A stretch of DNA of 64,000 nucleotides from Streptomyces viridochromogenes (GCF_001270495.1 NZ_LGUR01000151.1:78219-142218); one strand, 5' to 3'; shown: positions 16,273 through 25,419, counted from the stretch's first letter. Notes: a model not told the origin generated them from the letters alone. Numbers and translations: made by a program.

Positions 16273-17544
16273 TCAGACCGATCGGAACGCCAGCACAACA
16301 TTGTGCCCACCGAACCCGAACGAGTCGTTCAGCGCAGCGATCCGCCCCTCGACAGGCAACTTCCGCGCCTCCCCACGGATGACGTCGGCGTTCGCCTCGG
16401 CCTCCGGGTCAAGGTTCTCGACGTTGATGGTCGGCGGAGCCACCCGGTGGTACAGCGCGAGCACCGTCGCGACCGACTCGACACCACCGGCACCACCCAG
16501 CAGGTGCCCCGTCATCGACTTGGTGGCCGACACGGCCATGTGGTCGGCGTCGTCACCGAACACCTTCCGCAGCGCCTTGAGCTCGGCGATGTCACCGGCC
16601 GGCGTCGACGTCGCGTGCGCGTTGACGTGCACGATCTCCGCCGGGTCCAGGTCGGTACGGTCCAGCAGGTTCTGCAGGGCCTGCGAGATTCCGCGCCCCT
16701 CGGGCTCGGGCTGCACGATGTCGTGGGCGTCGGCGGAGATGCCCTGGCCGACCGCCTCCGCGTACACACGGGCCCCGCGCTTCGCGGCGTGCTCGGCGGA
16801 CTCCAGGACGATCACGCCGGCGCCCTCACCGAGGACGAAGCCGTCCCGGGCGACGTCGTAGGGACGCGATGCGCCCTGCGGGTCGTCGTTGTTCTTGGAC
16901 ATCGCCATCATGTTGCCGAACGCGGCGATGGGCAGCGGGTGGATCGCCGCCTCCGTGCCACCCGCGACGACGATGTCGGCGCGGCCGGTGCGGATCATCT
17001 CGATGGCGTAGCCGATGGCCTCGGCGCCCGACGCGCAGGCGGAGACCGGCGTGTGCACGCCCGCACGGGCGCCCACGAGCAGGCCCACGTTCGCGGAAGG
17101 GCCGTTCGGCATCAGCATCGGGACGGTGTGCGGGGAGACGCGGCGGACGCCCTTCTCCTTCAGCACGTCGTACTGGTCGAGCAGCGTCGTCACGCCACCG
17201 ATGCCGGAGGCGACGACCGCGCCGAGGCGGTCGGGGTCGACGGTCGGGTCCTCACCGGCCTTGGCCTCGAACCCGGCGTCGGCCCACGCCTCCTTGGCCG
17301 CGATCAGCGCGAACTGCGCCGAGCGGTCCAGGCGGCGGGCCTGCGGCCGCGGGATGACCTCGGTCGGCTCCACGGCCACCGGCGCGGCGATACGGACCGC
17401 CTGATCGGCGGCCCACTCCTGCTCCAGGGGCTTGACGCCGGACTTGCCGGCGATCAGGCCCTCCCAGGTAGAGGCTGCGTCGCCACCCAGCGGTGTGGTT
17501 GCGCCGATACCGGTGACGACCACGGTGCGATTGGTCGGGCTCAC
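16273..17544 (-). CDS. fabF: Beta-ketoacyl-ACP synthase II
   Basis: This 423-residue enzyme condenses malonyl-ACP with growing acyl-ACP chains in type II fatty acid synthesis. The Cys-His-His triad is visible: Cys170 in VSACASGAEA, His310 in VNAHATSTPAGD and His347 in SMTGHLLGGAGG. The N-terminus VVVTGIGATTPLG is the standard KAS motif. It is the last gene of fabD-fabH-acpP-fabF, 84 bp after acpP, and is followed by a hairpin. The absence of a chain-length factor, cyclase or ketoreductase marks it as primary metabolism and not an aromatic polyketide synthase. Confidence 0.97.
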   Translation of the reverse strand: MSPTNRTVVVTGIGATTPLGGDAASTWEGLIAGKSGVKPLEQEWAADQAVRIAAPVAVEPTEVIPRPQARRLDRSAQFALIAAKEAWADAGFEAKAGEDPTVDPDRLGAVVASGIGGVTTLLDQYDVLKEKGVRRVSPHTVPMLMPNGPSANVGLLVGARAGVHTPVSACASGAEAIGYAIEMIRTGRADIVVAGGTEAAIHPLPIAAFGNMMAMSKNNDDPQGASRPYDVARDGFVLGEGAGVIVLESAEHAAKRGARVYAEAVGQGISADAHDIVQPEPEGRGISQALQNLLDRTDLDPAEIVHVNAHATSTPAGDIAELKALRKVFGDDADHMAVSATKSMTGHLLGGAGGVESVATVLALYHRVAPPTINVENLDPEAEANADVIRGEARKLPVEGRIAALNDSFGFGGHNVVLAFRSV

Positions 17545-17628
17545 GGGAATTCTTTCTCCAAGGAATGGGGATTCAGCGGCGCCACCGCCGGGTGGCGGGG
17601 CAGTCAGCCCAGGGAGGTGATCGGAGGA

Positions 17629-17877
17629 TCAGCCCTGGTGCTTGAGGATGTAGTCGGTCGCGTCGCCCACCGTCTTGAGGTTCTTGACGTCCTCGTCGGG
17701 GATCTTGACGTCGAAGCGCTCCTCGGCGGCGACGACGACCTCGACCATGGACAGCGAGTCGACGTCCAGGTCGTCGGTGAAGGACTTGTCCAGCTGGACG
17801 TCCTCAACCGGGATGCCGGCGATCTCGTTCACGATGTCGGCGAGACCGGCGACGATCTCTTCCTGAGTGGCGGCCAT
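17629..17877 (-). CDS. acpP: Acyl carrier protein
   Basis: The 82-residue acidic protein has the phosphopantetheine site DVDSLSMVE, with Ser41 as attachment residue. Helix 1 is TQEEIVAGLADIVNEIAG. It carries all acyl intermediates of fatty acid synthesis. The gene sits between fabH (111 bp upstream) and fabF (84 bp downstream). The fabH-acpP gap carries a 9-bp perfect hairpin, and an AAGGAGCG ribosome binding site precedes the ATG. Being needed at much higher level than the enzymes, acpP may be expressed separately from them. Confidence 0.97.
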   Translation of the reverse strand: MAATQEEIVAGLADIVNEIAGIPVEDVQLDKSFTDDLDVDSLSMVEVVVAAEERFDVKIPDEDVKNLKTVGDATDYILKHQG

Positions 17878-17955
17878 CTTGGCGCTCCTTCGTTGTTGTT
17901 CAGGTTGTTCAGAGGGTTTCGGCTCCCGCCGCGGCAGCGGCAGGTGGTGCTCTTC

Positions 17956-17983
17956 CCGTGCCGGCTCGTGAGATCCGGCACGG
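17956..17983. promoter_or_regulatory. Hairpin between fabH and acpP (partial terminator or processing site)
   Basis: CCGTGCCGG (17956-17964) and its exact complement (17975-17983) flank a 10-nt loop just after the fabH stop. There is no T-run. It could attenuate readthrough or stabilise a processed acpP-fabF message. Confidence 0.55.
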
Positions 17984-17988
17984 AGTGC

Positions 17989-19020
17989 CTAGGGGAGAGT
18001 AACGACCGTGGCGGCGTATACGAGACCCGCCCCGAATCCGATGACTAGTGCGGTGTCGCCGCTCTTCGCCTCACCGGTCGCCAGGAGCCGCTCCATCGCG
18101 AGCGGGATCGAGGCGGCCGAGGTGTTGCCGGTGGTGCGCACATCGCGGGCGACCGTGACGTGCTCCGGCAGCTTGAGTGTCTTCACCATCGAGTCGATGA
18201 TCCGCTCGTTGGCCTGGTGCGGAATGAAGACGTCCAGGTCGCCCGGGGTGATTCCGGCCGCTTCCAGCGCCTGCTGGGCGACCTTCGCCATCTCGAACAC
18301 GGCCCAGCGGAACACCGCCTGGCCCTCCTGCGTGATCGCGGGGAACTTGACGTTGCCCTCGCTGTCCAGCGGAAGCTTGGAGACGTCGCCGACGCGGAAC
18401 TGGTCCCACGGGACCGTCTGCTTGATCGTCTCGGACTTGTCGCCCTCGGAACCCCACACCGTCGGACCGATGTGCGGCTCCTGGGAGGGGCCGACCACGA
18501 CCGCGCCGGCACCGTCGCCGAACAGGAAGGCCGTGGCCCGGTCCTCCAGGTCGGTGAGGTCGGACAGCCGCTCCACGCCGATCACGAGGACGTACTCGGC
18601 GGAACCCTCGACGATCATGCCCTTGGCGAGCGTGAGGCCGTAGCCGAAGCCCGCGCAGCCGGCCGAGATGTCGAAGGCGGCGGCCTTGTTCGTCCCGAGC
18701 TTGTCGGCGATCTCGGTGGCGACGGCCGGGGTCTGCCGGAAGTTCGAGACGGTCGAGACGATCACGCCGCCGATCTGCTCGGCGGAGATCCCGGCGTCGG
18801 CGATCGCCTTGCCGGACGCCTCGATCGACATCGCGGCGACGGTCTCCTCGTCGTTCGCCCAGTGCCGCGTCTCGATGCCGGAACGCGAACGGATCCACTC
18901 GTCGGACGAGTCGATCTTCTCCAGGATCACCTCGTTGGGCACGACCCGCGTCGGGCGGTAACCGCCCACACCGAGGATGCGTGCGTACGGGGCGCCCTTG
19001 CTGGGCTTCAGCTTCGCCAT
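17989..19020 (-). CDS. fabH: Beta-ketoacyl-ACP synthase III
   Basis: The 343-residue enzyme starts fatty acid chains by condensing acyl-CoA primers with malonyl-ACP. In Streptomyces its use of branched primers sets the iso/anteiso profile (family knowledge). The catalytic Cys122 lies in DISAGCAGFGYG, the His in FIPHQANERIID (about residue 257) and the Asn in VRTTGNTSAASIPLAM (about 288). The start is 14 bp after the fabD stop, so the two are translated from one message. The stop is followed by the hairpin at 17956-17983. Confidence 0.97.
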   Translation of the reverse strand: MAKLKPSKGAPYARILGVGGYRPTRVVPNEVILEKIDSSDEWIRSRSGIETRHWANDEETVAAMSIEASGKAIADAGISAEQIGGVIVSTVSNFRQTPAVATEIADKLGTNKAAAFDISAGCAGFGYGLTLAKGMIVEGSAEYVLVIGVERLSDLTDLEDRATAFLFGDGAGAVVVGPSQEPHIGPTVWGSEGDKSETIKQTVPWDQFRVGDVSKLPLDSEGNVKFPAITQEGQAVFRWAVFEMAKVAQQALEAAGITPGDLDVFIPHQANERIIDSMVKTLKLPEHVTVARDVRTTGNTSAASIPLAMERLLATGEAKSGDTALVIGFGAGLVYAATVVTLP

Positions 19021-19034
19021 GCTCGGGCTCCTTG

Positions 19035-20003
19035 TCAGGCGCCCGCCGCGTCAGCGGCAGGTGTGGTCGTCTCGGCGATGAGCTCGCGAGCAGCGTCCAG
19101 GTCATCGGGGGTCTTCAGCGCCAGGGTCTTCACACCCGGCAGCGCGCGCTTGGCCAGACCGGTCAGCGTGCCGCCCGGGCACACCTCGATCAGAGCCGTG
19201 ACGCCGAGCTCCTTGAAGGTCTCCATGCACAGGTCCCAGCGGACCGGGTTGGCGACCTGCCCGACGAGGCGCTCCAGCACCTCGGCGCCGGTGGCGACCG
19301 CCTTGCCGTCCTTGTTGGAGACGTAGGTGAGCTTCGGGTCGGCGGCGACGAACTCCTTGGCGGCCTCGGCCAGCTTCTCGACGGCGGGGCCCATGTGGTG
19401 CGTGTGGAAGGCGCCCGCGACCTTCAGCGGGACGACCTTGCGCACGCCCTCGGGCTTGTCCTCGTTCAGCGCGGCGAGCTGCTCCATGGTGCCCGCGGCC
19501 ACGATCTGCCCGGCGCCGTTGATGTTCGCCGGGGTCAGACCGAGCTTCTCCAGGTGCGCGACGGAGGTCTCGGGGTCGCCGCCGAGCAGCGCCGACATAC
19601 CGGTCCCGGTGATCGCGGCGGCCTCGGCCATGGCCAGGCCCCGCTTGCGTACGAGGGTGAGCGCGGCGGTGTCGTCGAGGACGCCCGCGAAGGCGGCCGC
19701 GGTGAACTCACCGACGCTGTGTCCCGCGACGGCGCCCGGAGCGCCCGCCGCGTCGGCGGCGAACGCCTCAGCACCGAGTGCCGCGGCGGACAGGATGCCC
19801 GCTGCGACGAGCAGCGGCTGCGCCACGGACGTATCCCGGATGGCGTCCGCGTCGGCCTGCGTGCCGTAGTGGGCGAGGTCCAGTCCGATGGCGTCGGACC
19901 ACGCGGCGACGCGGTCCGCGGCACCGGGGAGTTCGAGCCAGGGGGTCAGGAAGCCGGGCGTCTGGGCGCCCTGGCCGGGAGCGACGAGTACGAGCACTCT
20001 CAC
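19035..20003 (-). CDS. fabD: Malonyl-CoA:ACP S-malonyltransferase
   Basis: The 322-residue enzyme loads malonyl units onto AcpP and may also serve polyketide synthases. Signature motifs are APGQGAQ (8-14), the nucleophile Ser96 in AGHSVGEFTAAA, and the His region GAFHTHHMGPA near residue 202. GTG start at 20003 preceded by AAGAGAGA. It is the first structural gene of the fab operon. The 83-bp gap to fasR contains the inverted repeat at 20061-20087. Confidence 0.96.
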   Translation of the reverse strand: MRVLVLVAPGQGAQTPGFLTPWLELPGAADRVAAWSDAIGLDLAHYGTQADADAIRDTSVAQPLLVAAGILSAAALGAEAFAADAAGAPGAVAGHSVGEFTAAAFAGVLDDTAALTLVRKRGLAMAEAAAITGTGMSALLGGDPETSVAHLEKLGLTPANINGAGQIVAAGTMEQLAALNEDKPEGVRKVVPLKVAGAFHTHHMGPAVEKLAEAAKEFVAADPKLTYVSNKDGKAVATGAEVLERLVGQVANPVRWDLCMETFKELGVTALIEVCPGGTLTGLAKRALPGVKTLALKTPDDLDAARELIAETTTPAADAAGA

Positions 20004-20060
20004 ACTCTCTCTTGGGGACGGGCACGGCCGCCCGTGGGGACAAGGACGAAGAACACGAGG

Positions 20061-20087
20061 GGGTTTTGTGGGCCCCCGACAAAACCC
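20061..20087. promoter_or_regulatory. Inverted repeat upstream of fabD: candidate FasR operator
   Basis: GGGTTTTGT (20061-20069) and ACAAAACCC (20079-20087) are perfect inverted copies separated by 9 nt. The distal arm reaches the first base of the fasR stop triplet (20087-20089). The site is about 58 bp upstream of the fabD start. FasR is known to activate the fabD operon in S. coelicolor; that this repeat is its site is inference. A terminator role is the alternative, but no T-run follows. Confidence 0.6.
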
Positions 20088-21292
20088 TAGAGCTGAAGAT
20101 CGCCGTCGACCAGACGCCCCAGGATCAGCGCGATCCGCAGAGTGAACGCGGAGCGTACATCGGAAGGCGACCAGCCGGTGACGTCAGTCACACGTCGAAG
20201 CCGGTAGCGCACGGTGTTGGGATGGACGAAGAGCATCCGCGCGGCGCCCTCCAGGCTGCTCGCCTGTTCGAGATAGACCGAGAGCGTCTCCAGAAGGGCC
20301 GATCCGGCCTCCTCCAGCGGTCTGTAGATCTCCTCCACCAGCTGCTCGCGCGCGCTGGGATCCCCGGCGATGGCACGCTCCGGCAGCAGATCGTCCGCAA
20401 GCACCGGCCGCGGGGCGTCCTGCCAGGCGGAACACGCCTTCAGCCCGGCGGCGGCGGCCTGCGCGGACCGGGTGGCGGCCAGTAGATCGGGTACGACGGG
20501 TCCCGCCACGACCGGCCCGGCGGCATACGGCCCGATCAGCGACTTCGCGACGGCGATGGGATTGTCACTGCCGCCCGCGATGACGACGAGCCGGTCCCCG
20601 AGCACCCCGGTCAGCACCTGGAGCTTGGCGTGCCGGGCGGCCCGCCGGATGGCCTCGACGGTCAGCTCGCTGTCCCCGTCGGGGGCGGTGCCCAGGACGA
20701 CGCAGACGTGCTCGGGGGAGTTCCAGCCGAGTGCGGCGGCACGGCTGACCGCCCCCTCGTCGGCCTCGCCGCTGAGCACGGCGTTCACGACGAGCGACTC
20801 CAGGCGGGCGTCCCAGGCACCGCGTGCCTCGGCGGCCTGGGCGTAGACCTGGGCGGTGGCGAAGGCGATCTCACGGGCGTAGACGAGGAGCGCCTCGCGC
20901 AGGACGCTCTCGTCGCCTGGGGCGGCCACCTCGTCGATCGCCGACTCCATGACCTCGATGGTCGTACGCACCATCTCCACGGTCTGGCGCAGGGTGATGG
21001 CACGCGTCAGCTCGCGCGGGGCGGTCCCGAAGACGTCGGTGGAGATCGCCTGGGGCGCGTCGGGATGCCGGAACCACTCGGTGAACGCGGCGATACCGGC
21101 CTGGGCGACGAGACCGATCCAGGAACGGTTCTCCGGGGGCATCGCCCGGTACCACGGCAGCGTCTCGTCCATCCGCGCGATGGCCTGCGCGGCGAGCGAA
21201 CCGGAGGATTTCTCGAGCCGCTTCAGGGTCGCGGGGTGCGGGTGGGTGGCGTGCGCGGCGGCTTCGGACTTACGGGCTTCGGGTTCGGGCAC
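20087..21292 (-). CDS. fasR: PucR-family transcriptional activator of the fatty acid operon
   Basis: The 401-residue protein has a GGDEF-like central region without the GGDEF motif, and a C-terminal PucR-type helix-turn-helix. Its sequence ARMLFVHPNTVRYRLRRVTDVTG (about 358-380) is the family signature. It lies directly upstream of fabD in the same direction. In S. coelicolor the equivalent protein, FasR, is required for normal fab expression (established). GTG start at 21292 without a clear ribosome binding site, so the start is less certain. The gap to the next gene on the left holds the probable operator. Confidence 0.92.
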   Translation of the reverse strand: MPEPEARKSEAAAHATHPHPATLKRLEKSSGSLAAQAIARMDETLPWYRAMPPENRSWIGLVAQAGIAAFTEWFRHPDAPQAISTDVFGTAPRELTRAITLRQTVEMVRTTIEVMESAIDEVAAPGDESVLREALLVYAREIAFATAQVYAQAAEARGAWDARLESLVVNAVLSGEADEGAVSRAAALGWNSPEHVCVVLGTAPDGDSELTVEAIRRAARHAKLQVLTGVLGDRLVVIAGGSDNPIAVAKSLIGPYAAGPVVAGPVVPDLLAATRSAQAAAAGLKACSAWQDAPRPVLADDLLPERAIAGDPSAREQLVEEIYRPLEEAGSALLETLSVYLEQASSLEGAARMLFVHPNTVRYRLRRVTDVTGWSPSDVRSAFTLRIALILGRLVDGDLQL

Positions 21293-21383
21293 GGGGACAA
21301 GACTGCCTTATCGGGACGGGGGTGCGTGCCAGAGGGGGGTTGTGGGCGAGGCCCGCCACGTTCCGGCGCCGGTCCAGCATCTT

Positions 21384-21412
21384 CAGCCCGTCCGGCGTTT
21401 GAGGACGAGGCC
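21384..21412. repeat. Second copy of the CGTCCGGCGTTTGAGGACG repeat
   Basis: This copy matches 8718-8749 over the core and its flanking GGGCCGAAGCGGGG tail. It lies in the 291-bp gap between fasR and the pirin gene, which otherwise shows only GC-rich sequence and no gene. Confidence 0.8.
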
Positions 21413-21583
21413 CCTTAAGGGCCGAAGCGGGGTCTGGGGCGGCAGCCCCAGCGAGGTGGAAGGGGCGGAGCCCCTTCACAGGATGGGACGGGTAGGGGCG
21501 GCGGGGGCGGGGGAACGGACCGGAGGGTGCGGGTGGCGCGGTCCGGCTGTCCGGCATCCGGCAGGGCTACCGTGGTGCCCGTG

Positions 21584-22237
21584 ATGGACGTACGGCGCGC
21601 CGCGGAGCGCTACCCCGGAGGGGACCCGGCTGTGGGCATCGAGTCACGCCACGCCTTCTCCTTCGGCCCGCACTACGACCCCGACAACCTCCGCTTCGGC
21701 GCGATGATCGCCTGCAACGAGGAGCGGCTCGCCCCCGGCGCCGGGTTCGACGAGCACCCCCACAGCCACACCGAGATCGTGACGTGGGTCGTCGAGGGCG
21801 AGCTGACCCACCGCGACTCCACCGGCCACGAGACCCGGGTCGGCCCCGGGGACGTGCAGCGGCTCAGCTCGGCGGGCGGCGTACGGCACGTCGAACGCAA
21901 CGACGCCGACACGCCGCTGACCTTCGTCCAGACCTGGCTGGCCCCCCTGTCGCCGGGCGGCGACCCGGCGTACGAGATCGTCCACGGCATCGCGGACTCG
22001 ACGCCGTACGCGGTCCCGGAGGCGGGCGCGATGCTTCACGTACGGCGGCTGGCGGCGGGGGAGCGGACCGCGGTACCGGACGGGGCGTTCCTGTACGTGC
22101 ATGTGGTGCGCGGCGGAGTGCGCCTGGACGGCGTGGAGCTGAGCGCCGGGGACGCAGCGCGACTCACGGACGCCAAGGACGTGGCGGCGGTGGGGGTGAG
22201 CGCGGCGGAGCTGCTGATGTGGGAGATGGCCGGTTAG
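21584..22237 (+). CDS. Pirin-family cupin protein (YhaK-like)
   Basis: The 217-residue protein has the pirin layout of two cupin domains. The first carries the metal-site pattern HPHSHTEIVTWVVEGELTHRD (about 57-77) and GDVQRLSSAGGVRHVERN. The second is degenerate. SRHAFSFGPHYDPDN at the N-terminus is typical. Members include quercetinase-like enzymes and proteins of unknown role. The ATG at 21584 is chosen; a GTG directly before it is equally possible. It is followed by the MMPL transporter gene in the same direction after 84 bp. Confidence 0.88.
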   Translation: MDVRRAAERYPGGDPAVGIESRHAFSFGPHYDPDNLRFGAMIACNEERLAPGAGFDEHPHSHTEIVTWVVEGELTHRDSTGHETRVGPGDVQRLSSAGGVRHVERNDADTPLTFVQTWLAPLSPGGDPAYEIVHGIADSTPYAVPEAGAMLHVRRLAAGERTAVPDGAFLYVHVVRGGVRLDGVELSAGDAARLTDAKDVAAVGVSAAELLMWEMAG

Positions 22238-22321
22238 GCGTGGGGCTGGAGATGCCCAAGTGGCCGGGGCGGCGTCCAATGGACGTGTCCGACTGTTGCC
22301 CGGCAGAGACGAGCCGATCCC

Positions 22322-24613
22322 GTGGCCAGAGGCACGACCGCAGGGGGACGGGGAGACGCCCCGAGAGGGGGACTGCGACGTCTCGGTGAGTGGTGTGCCC
22401 ACCACTTCGTGATCGTGATCGTCGCCTGGGTCGTGGCGCTCGGCGTGCTCCAGGCGGTGAACCACCTCCACGGCGGGGAGTACTCGGACGACTTCGCCCT
22501 GTCCGACGTGCAGTCCGAGAAGGGCCTGGACGTCCTCAAGGAGCATGATCCGCAGGCCGGCGGCTACAGCAGCCAGATCGTCATGCACGACGCGGACGAG
22601 TCCCTGACCTCGGTCGGCTCGCAGATGTCGACCGCCGTCGCCGGCCTCCAGAAGCTGCCGCACGTGCTGTCCGCGCAGAACCCGCTGGAGGCCACCTCCT
22701 CGAAGGTCGGGCCACTGTCCTCGGACGGGCGGACCGGCTACATCACCATCCGCTTCGACGAGCAGCCCTCCCTCCTCGGCGAGAGCTATCTGAACGGCGT
22801 CGACAACGCCGTGGAGCCGCTCAGACAGGCCGGCGTCGACGTCGAGTACGGCGGATCGCTCGGCGAGCTGGAGCGGCCCGCGAGCAACGACCGGATCAGC
22901 GAGGCGATCGGGTTCGGCGTCGCCATCGTGGTGCTGCTGATCGGCTTCGGCAGTGTGATCGCCGCCGGGCTGCCGCTGGTCACGGCGCTGATCGGGGTGG
23001 TCGGCGGGCTGGCCTGCCTCGGACTGCTCGCGATCGCGTTCACCTTCGCCACGGTGTCGCCGACTCTGGCCACGATGATCGGCCTGGGCGTCGGCATCGA
23101 CTACGCGCTCTTCCTGCTCACCCGGCACCGCCAGAACCTCATGGACGGCGCCGACCCGGTGCGCGCCGCCGGTCACGCGGCGGCCACCAGCGGACGCGCG
23201 GTGCTGGTCTCCGGCACGACGGTGATCGTCGCCCTGATGGGCCTGTGGGTGTCCGGTGTGAGCTTCATCGGCAAACTCGGCGTCGCCGCGGCCGTGACGG
23301 TCGTCTCGGCCGTTCTGGGCGCGCTGACCCTGGTCCCGGCCCTGCTGGGGCTGACCGGCCGCACCATCGACCGCTGGCATGTGCGCAAGCCCATCGCCGA
23401 GACCGAGACCGAGACCGGGGCCGAGACCGAGGCCGGGAGAGGGGGCGGGGCCGACACGTCGCAGGGCACCTGGCACCGCTACGCCAAGCGCGTCGAGCGC
23501 CGTCCGTGGCGGTACCTGTCCGCCGGCGTCGTCACCGTCGCGGTGCTGGCCGTCCCGGTCTTCTCGATCCAGCTCGGCCATGTCGGCGACGGCGCCGACC
23601 CCACGTCCTTCACGGACCGGCGGGCCTACGACCTGATGACCGACGCGTTCGGCGCCGGCTCCAACGGGCCGCTGACCATCGTCGTCGACCAGACCTCCGT
23701 GCCGGACTCGCAACGCTCGGACCTGGCCTCGAAGACCCAGCAGGCCCTCGACGACGAGTCCGGGACCTCCTTCGTCAGCCCGCTGACGCCGACGCAGGAC
23801 GGCGACGTCCTGGTCGGGACGGTCTACTCGTCGGTGTCCCCGCAGAACAAGGACACCACCGACCTGACGAACCGGCTCGTCGACCACACCCTCCCCGCCG
23901 CGGCCTCCGGCACCGACGCCAAGGGCTACGTCACCGGGACGACGGCCGCGCAGGTCGACTTCCGCGACATCGTCGCGCAGCGGCTGCCGCTGATCATCGC
24001 CGTCGTGGTGGCCCTTGCCTTCCTGATCGTCCTGGCCGTCTTCCGCGGACTGCTGGTCGCCGTGAAGGCGGCCGTCCTCAACGTCCTGTCGATCGCGGCC
24101 TCGTACGGCGTCGTGGTCGCGGTCTTCCAATGGGGCTGGGGCGGGCCCGCGCTGGGGGTGCACGGCAAGGTGCCCATCGAGAGCTATGTGCCGATGATGA
24201 TGTTCGCCATCATCTTCGGGCTCAGCATGGACTACGAGATCTTCCTGCTGTCCCGGGTGCACGAGGCGTGGCTGCGCACCGGGGACGCGAAGGACTCCGT
24301 CGCCCACGCGCTGGAGATCACCGCCCGCGTCATCACCTGCGCCGCGCTGATCATGGTGAGCGTCTTCGCGGCCTTCGTCATCAGCGACAACATCGTGGTC
24401 AAGATGCTCGGGCTGGGCCTCGCCGTCAGCGTGCTCATCGACGCCACGGTGGTCCGGCTGCTCATGGTGCCGGCCGTGATGACTCTGCTGGGCCGGCACG
24501 CCTGGTGGACGCCGCGATGGCTGGACCGGATCCTGCCGCACATCGACGCCGAGGGCGAGAGCGAGGCTCTCGGGGCGGGCGGCGCTACAGCTGGGCGCGC
24601 ACCGCGTCCGTGA
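22322..24613 (+). CDS. MMPL/RND-family membrane transporter
   Basis: The 763-residue protein has two RND halves. Each has one N-terminal membrane helix (about 28-48 and 397-417), an extracytoplasmic domain, then five helices. The MMPL motif GLGVGIDYALFLLTRHR (about residues 256-272) and its second copy IIFGLSMDYEIFLLSRVHEAW (about 631-651) carry the transmembrane Asp-Tyr pair. In actinobacteria such proteins export lipids or siderophore-like molecules. No lipid biosynthetic partner lies adjacent, so the cargo is unknown. GTG start at 22322. The end overlaps the convergent serine hydrolase gene by 29 bp. Confidence 0.92.
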   Translation: MARGTTAGGRGDAPRGGLRRLGEWCAHHFVIVIVAWVVALGVLQAVNHLHGGEYSDDFALSDVQSEKGLDVLKEHDPQAGGYSSQIVMHDADESLTSVGSQMSTAVAGLQKLPHVLSAQNPLEATSSKVGPLSSDGRTGYITIRFDEQPSLLGESYLNGVDNAVEPLRQAGVDVEYGGSLGELERPASNDRISEAIGFGVAIVVLLIGFGSVIAAGLPLVTALIGVVGGLACLGLLAIAFTFATVSPTLATMIGLGVGIDYALFLLTRHRQNLMDGADPVRAAGHAAATSGRAVLVSGTTVIVALMGLWVSGVSFIGKLGVAAAVTVVSAVLGALTLVPALLGLTGRTIDRWHVRKPIAETETETGAETEAGRGGGADTSQGTWHRYAKRVERRPWRYLSAGVVTVAVLAVPVFSIQLGHVGDGADPTSFTDRRAYDLMTDAFGAGSNGPLTIVVDQTSVPDSQRSDLASKTQQALDDESGTSFVSPLTPTQDGDVLVGTVYSSVSPQNKDTTDLTNRLVDHTLPAAASGTDAKGYVTGTTAAQVDFRDIVAQRLPLIIAVVVALAFLIVLAVFRGLLVAVKAAVLNVLSIAASYGVVVAVFQWGWGGPALGVHGKVPIESYVPMMMFAIIFGLSMDYEIFLLSRVHEAWLRTGDAKDSVAHALEITARVITCAALIMVSVFAAFVISDNIVVKMLGLGLAVSVLIDATVVRLLMVPAVMTLLGRHAWWTPRWLDRILPHIDAEGESEALGAGGATAGRAPRP

Positions 24614-25400
24614 ACCCGGGCCACACCTCGACCGCCCAGGGCCCGAACGCCCGGTCCGTCAGCGCGACGCAGGCCGCCCCCGCGTCCGGGTCGACCCACA
24701 GGAACGTACCGGACTGCCCGAAGTGCCCGAAGGTGCGCGGCGACGACGAGGCGCCCGTCCAGTGCGGGGACTTGCCGTCCCGGATCTCGAAGCCGAGCCC
24801 CCAGTCGTTGGGGTTCTGGTGCCCGTACCCCGGCAGCACGCCCTTCGTCCCCGGGTACTGCACGGTCATCGCCTCGGCGACCGTCCGCGGGTCCAGCAGG
24901 CGCGGCGCCTGCACCTCGGCCGCGAACCGCAGCAGATCCTCGACCGTCGAGAACCCGTCCTTGGCCGGGGAGCCCTCCAGCGAGGTCGAGGTCATCCCCA
25001 GCGGCTCCAGCACCGCCTGCCGCAGATACTCGGCGAACGGAATGTCCGTCGCCTTGGCCACATGGTCCCCGAGCTGCTCGAACCCGGCGTTGGAGTACAG
25101 CCGCCGTTCCCCGGGCGGGGCCGTCACCCGGTGCTCGTCGAACGCCAGCCCCGAGGTGTGCGCGAGTAGATGCCGCACCGTCGACCCCTCCGGCCCGGCG
25201 GGTTCATCGAGCTCGACGGCCCCCTCCTCGTACGCGACGAGCACCGCGTAGGCGGCCAGCGGCTTGGTGACCGAGGCGAGGGGGAAGCGGTGCCCGGCGG
25301 GACCGTGCGTACCCAGGACGGCGCCGTCCTGCCGTACGACACCCGCGGCGGCGGTGGGGACCGGCCAGTTCTCGATCAGTGCGAGGCTCTGCAAGGACAT
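24585..25400 (-). CDS. Serine hydrolase, beta-lactamase-like domain
   Basis: The 271-residue protein carries a penicillin-binding-fold catalytic set: Ser43-x-x-Lys46 in PLASVTKPLAA, Tyr102-Ser-Asn104 in RLYSNAGFEQ, and HFGQSGTF near residue 231 in the KTG position. It is short for the family and has no signal peptide, so it is probably a cytoplasmic esterase or amidase and not a resistance enzyme. Its 3' end overlaps that of the MMPL gene in the opposite direction. A GNAT gene lies upstream in the opposing sense of the MerR unit. Confidence 0.88.
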   Translation of the reverse strand: MSLQSLALIENWPVPTAAAGVVRQDGAVLGTHGPAGHRFPLASVTKPLAAYAVLVAYEEGAVELDEPAGPEGSTVRHLLAHTSGLAFDEHRVTAPPGERRLYSNAGFEQLGDHVAKATDIPFAEYLRQAVLEPLGMTSTSLEGSPAKDGFSTVEDLLRFAAEVQAPRLLDPRTVAEAMTVQYPGTKGVLPGYGHQNPNDWGLGFEIRDGKSPHWTGASSSPRTFGHFGQSGTFLWVDPDAGAACVALTDRAFGPWAVEVWPGFTDAVRAQL

Positions 25401-25419
25401 GCTGACGAGCGTAAGCCGC

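Noticed and set aside
16273..20003. Ketosynthase, ACP and malonyltransferase genes considered as a polyketide cluster
   Set aside because: FabH and the fabD-fabH-acpP-fabF order with FasR are the primary fatty acid operon. No chain-length factor, ketoreductase, cyclase or tailoring genes are present.
21644..24541. 965-codon open frame antisense to the MMPL gene
   Set aside because: Composition (Asp/His/Arg/Gly-rich, no domains) marks it as a mirror of the real gene in third-position-GC-rich DNA.
24585..25400. Beta-lactamase resistance gene
   Set aside because: It is short, lacks a signal peptide and has a diverged KTG box, so it is better called a serine hydrolase.
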